Below are positions 62,244 through 64,000 of a DNA stretch of 64,000 nt, piece after piece. The translations under genes were made by a program, and so were the position numbers. Numbering within the stretch: position 1 is the stretch's first letter; the number at the start of each line of letters is the position of its first letter. This DNA is from Polaromonas sp. C04. Its GTDB lineage: Bacteria > Pseudomonadota > Gammaproteobacteria > Burkholderiales > Burkholderiaceae_C. Location of the stretch: NCBI RefSeq assembly GCF_002002705.1, contig NZ_MUNS01000031.1, forward strand, positions 219,419 through 283,418, read 5' to 3'. Under the pieces are notes generated by a model that made no database searches, was not told where the DNA came from, and saw only the letters and a program-made list of their open reading frames with translations.

Positions 62244-62430
62244 ATGAGCCAACGCAGTTTTGCTAGCGCCGAGTCTGCGATGAAGAAGAAGCGCGCGCGG
62301 CGCGAGAACTTTCTCGCCAAGATGGAACGCGTCGTGCCGTGGGCGTGCCTGATGGGCGTGATCGAACCTCTGTATCCCACGAACGGGCGAGTCGGGCGCC
62401 AGCCGATCGGCGTTGCCCGGGTGCTGCGCA
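62244..62430 (+). pseudogene. IS5-family transposase, N-terminal fragment
   Basis: Frame from ATG 62244 reads MSQRSFASAESAMKKKRARR, then ENFLAKMERVVPWACLMGVI, then EPLYPTNGRVGRQPIGVARV and LRM. This is the N-terminus of IS5-type transposases. Homology stops at 62430 exactly where an IS3 element begins (TGACATCGCC...). The rest of the IS5 copy is not in the window to the right. Confidence 0.82.
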
Positions 62431-62494
62431 TGACATCGCCCCCGAAAAGTGGAGTTCTTGAACCTTGTTCAAAACGCGACCAAGGAGTCAAGAA

Positions 62495-62824
62495 ATGTCA
62501 GGAAAGCAAGTGCGTGCGCAGTACACGCTGGAATACAAACTGGAGGCGGTTCGGCAGGTCAAGGCTGGACAGGCGATGTCGATTGTCGCCAAGGTGCTCG
62601 GTATACCCAAGGCCACCTTAGGCAATTGGGTGCGGCATGCGGCCAAAGGCGAACTCACCGGCGCAGGGGACACTACAGCCACCACTGTGACGCCCGAGCA
62701 AATGGAGCTTGCCCGCCTGCGGGCCGAGAACGCGCGCCTACGAATGGAGCGCGACATTGCAAAAAAGGCCGCGGCGTACTTCGCGCAGGACACGCTGCGA
62801 GGTACGCCTGGATTTACCAAATGA
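62495..62824 (+). CDS. IS3-family OrfA (transposase helix-turn-helix protein)
   Basis: A 109-residue protein with a complete helix-turn-helix domain (YTLEYKLEAVRQVKAGQAMS, IVAKVLGIPKATLGNWVRHA) and a leucine-zipper-like helix (ELARLRAENARLRMERDIAK). AAGGAG lies 8 bases upstream of ATG 62495. Its stop overlaps the OrfB start (ATGA). OrfA itself is intact, but OrfB is not, so the element cannot move by itself. Confidence 0.9.
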   Translation: MSGKQVRAQYTLEYKLEAVRQVKAGQAMSIVAKVLGIPKATLGNWVRHAAKGELTGAGDTTATTVTPEQMELARLRAENARLRMERDIAKKAAAYFAQDTLRGTPGFTK

Positions 62825-63192
62825 GAAAGGTTTATCCGGTCAGCCTGGCCTGCGAGGTGCTGGAGGTCAGTGCCAGTGGGTACTTCAGTTGGCAACGACG
62901 ACGTGACTGAGTCCGCCCGGGCCCTGTTGGGCGCTACAGCGACGAAGCCCTGCTGGCCTACATGCGTGCCATTCATGCCGAGGTCAAGGGTGAGTATGGC
63001 TGGCCACGCATGCACAAGGAACTGCTGGCCCGCGGTATTCGGGTGGGCAAAGAACGCGTTCGCCGCCTGATGAGCCAGCATGGCATTCGTGCCAGAACGA
63101 AGCGCAAGTTCGTGGTAACCACCGACAGCCGGCACAACCTGCCCGTGGCGCCTGATCTGGTGCAGCGCCGCTTCAACCCCGAGGCACCCAAC
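62821..63192 (+). pseudogene. IS3-family OrfB, nonsense mutation and 3' truncation
   Basis: Frame from ATG 62821 reads MRKVYPVSLACEVLEVSASG, YFSWQRRRD, then TGA at 62908-62910 (probably a former Trp codon), and continues in the same frame GRYSDEALLAYMRAIHAEVK, GEYGWPRMHKELLARGIRVG, RLMSQHGIRARTKRKF and RFNPEAPN. The DDE catalytic domain, which should follow (LWxxDITYI), is missing because of the IS630 insertion. It is not functional. Confidence 0.9.
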
Positions 63193-64000
63193 TAGTGTAG
63201 TGCGCGTGAAGTAATAAAACTTATGTGAGTCGGCATACTCCAATCGCTCAGGAGGTTGGAGCGATGCGGATTGCCAAGACGATTGAACTGGACGAGCACA
63301 CCGAGCGGGAGCTTCGTGTGTTGGCCAAGGGCCGGCGAGTGCAGGCTCGGCTTCAGCAGAGAGCGGTCGTGGTCCTGATGGCCGCTGCGGGCCTGCAGAA
63401 CAAGGACATCGCGGTCGAGGCGGGGCTCGATCGCCGGCAAGTGGCGCTGTGGCGTCAACGTTTTCTGGACGGCGGCATCGATGCGCTTCGCAAGGATGCT
63501 CCGCGCGCAGGTCGGCCCGCCACGGTCACGGCGCAGATGGAGTCGCGCATCGTGCATGCCACGTTGCATGAGAGACCAGTCAACGCCACCCACTGGAGCA
63601 CCCGCACACTGGCCGAGCATCTTGGAACGGGTGCCACGACCATCCGCCGCGTTTGGCACAGCCATGGCCTCAAGCCGCACCTGAGCCGCGGCTTCAAGCT
63701 GTCGAGTGATCCCCGCTTCCAGGACAAGTTGCTGGACGTGGTGGGCCTGTACATGAACCCGCCCGAGCATGCGCTGGTGCTCAGTTGCGACGAGAAGAGT
63801 CAGATCCAGGCCTTGAACCGCACGCAGCCGGGACTGCCGATGAAGCGCGGGCGTGCCGGCACCGTCACCCACGACTACAAGCGCCACGGCACGACCACGT
63901 TGTTTGCAGCCCTCAACACGCTGGACGGCAGCGTGATCTCGATGTGCCAGCCGCGGCACCGCCACGGCGAGTGGCTCAAGTTCCTGCGGCTCATCGAGCG
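63193..64000 (+). mobile_element. IS630-family element, left part (runs off right edge)
   Basis: Starts about TAGTGTAGTGCGCGTGAAGT immediately after the truncated OrfB; IS630-type elements insert at TA. It carries a transposase gene that runs off the window. The right end is not seen. It is the youngest of three nested insertions here. Confidence 0.75.
63264..64000 (+). CDS. IS630-family transposase (partial at right edge)
   Basis: Starts at ATG 63264 with GGAGG 8 bases upstream (MRIAKTIELDEHTERELRVL). The N-terminal helix-turn-helix part reads GLQNKDIAVEAGLDRRQVAL, WRQRFLDGGIDAL, and the first catalytic Asp is in LVLSCDEKSQIQALNRTQPG. About 245 residues are visible, uninterrupted. The remaining catalytic residues lie beyond the window. 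It appears intact as far as it can be seen. Confidence 0.9.
   Translation, partial: MRIAKTIELDEHTERELRVLAKGRRVQARLQQRAVVVLMAAAGLQNKDIAVEAGLDRRQVALWRQRFLDGGIDALRKDAPRAGRPATVTAQMESRIVHATLHERPVNATHWSTRTLAEHLGTGATTIRRVWHSHGLKPHLSRGFKLSSDPRFQDKLLDVVGLYMNPPEHALVLSCDEKSQIQALNRTQPGLPMKRGRAGTVTHDYKRHGTTTLFAALNTLDGSVISMCQPRHRHGEWLKFLRLIE

Larger units (their letters stand above)
62431..63192 (+). mobile_element. IS3-family element, inserted in IS5 and truncated by IS630
   Basis: Begins TGACATCGCCCCCGAAAAGT, an IS3-type left end, inside the IS5 transposase gene. It encodes OrfA and a partial OrfB. OrfB sequence stops at 63192 where the IS630-type element begins. No right end of the IS3 element is present in the window. 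Confidence 0.8.

Noticed and set aside
1..64000. tRNA, rRNA, CRISPR and riboswitch search by eye
   Set aside because: No cloverleaf, rRNA signature, repeat-spacer array or known riboswitch core was seen; a covariance search was not possible here.

Overview
The window is GC-rich bacterial chromosome (or large replicon) that looks like an accessory catabolic region of a member of the Burkholderiales, most probably Comamonadaceae or a close relative. This rests on the style of the genes (two Dpp-type ABC operons, a NitT/TauT-type transporter, IclR/LysR/Lrp regulators, meta-cleavage lower-pathway enzymes) and on the many degraded IS copies; no rRNA or tRNA gene was seen, so the taxonomic call is an inference.

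Layout. (1) 1-10.6 kb: a leftward cluster (broken aldehyde dehydrogenase, HAD hydrolase, FAD amine/amino-acid oxidoreductase, peptide-type ABC transporter, tartrate-dehydrogenase-like enzyme running off the edge). The aldehyde dehydrogenase is split by an IS6-family element together with an internal deletion. (2) 9.5-14.6 kb: rightward genes: GNAT acetyltransferase, a 2Fe-2S remnant, cupin, glyoxylate/hydroxypyruvate-type reductase, ornithine-cyclodeaminase-family enzyme and a PLP dehydratase, followed by a leftover tail of a second dehydratase. (3) 14.8-20.8 kb: a tightly coupled leftward operon HAD - APH-type kinase - class-III PLP enzyme - Lrp, divergent from a second class-III aminotransferase plus Lrp. 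(4) 20.8-30.1 kb: a graveyard region: truncated M20 amidohydrolase, several unrecognised proteins, a Dam-type methylase abutting a dead IS21 istB, a pair of 54-bp structured repeats, and fragments of integrase, IS3, IS110 and RidA. (5) 30.2-41.6 kb: one leftward unit of two amidohydrolases, a complete Dpp-type importer and an MFS transporter, with a divergent LysR regulator. (6) 41.6-54 kb: after fragments of a tyrosine recombinase and LivM, a catabolic cluster with a four-part Rieske oxygenase (alpha, beta, ferredoxin, reductase), 4-hydroxy-2-oxovalerate aldolase, acylating acetaldehyde dehydrogenase, a NitT/TauT-type importer and an MFS transporter, flanked by two paralogous IclR regulators. 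(7) 54.8-62 kb: aldehyde dehydrogenase with a GAF/Fis regulator, then flavin reductase, MFS, TetR and an NtaA/DszA-type flavin monooxygenase. (8) 62.2-64 kb: nested IS5 / IS3 / IS630 elements.

How the parts fit. Most units follow one plan: importer, one or two activating enzymes (oxygenase, hydrolase, oxidase or kinase), funnel enzymes to central metabolites, and a local regulator. Substrates cannot be fixed from sequence. The most unusual assemblies are the kinase/PLP-lyase-like/HAD/Lrp operon, the Rieske oxygenase that has the last two meta-pathway steps but no ring-cleavage gene beside it and carries Glu where most relatives have the bridging Asp, and the cyclodeaminase-family/dehydratase pair that could handle 3-hydroxyaspartate.
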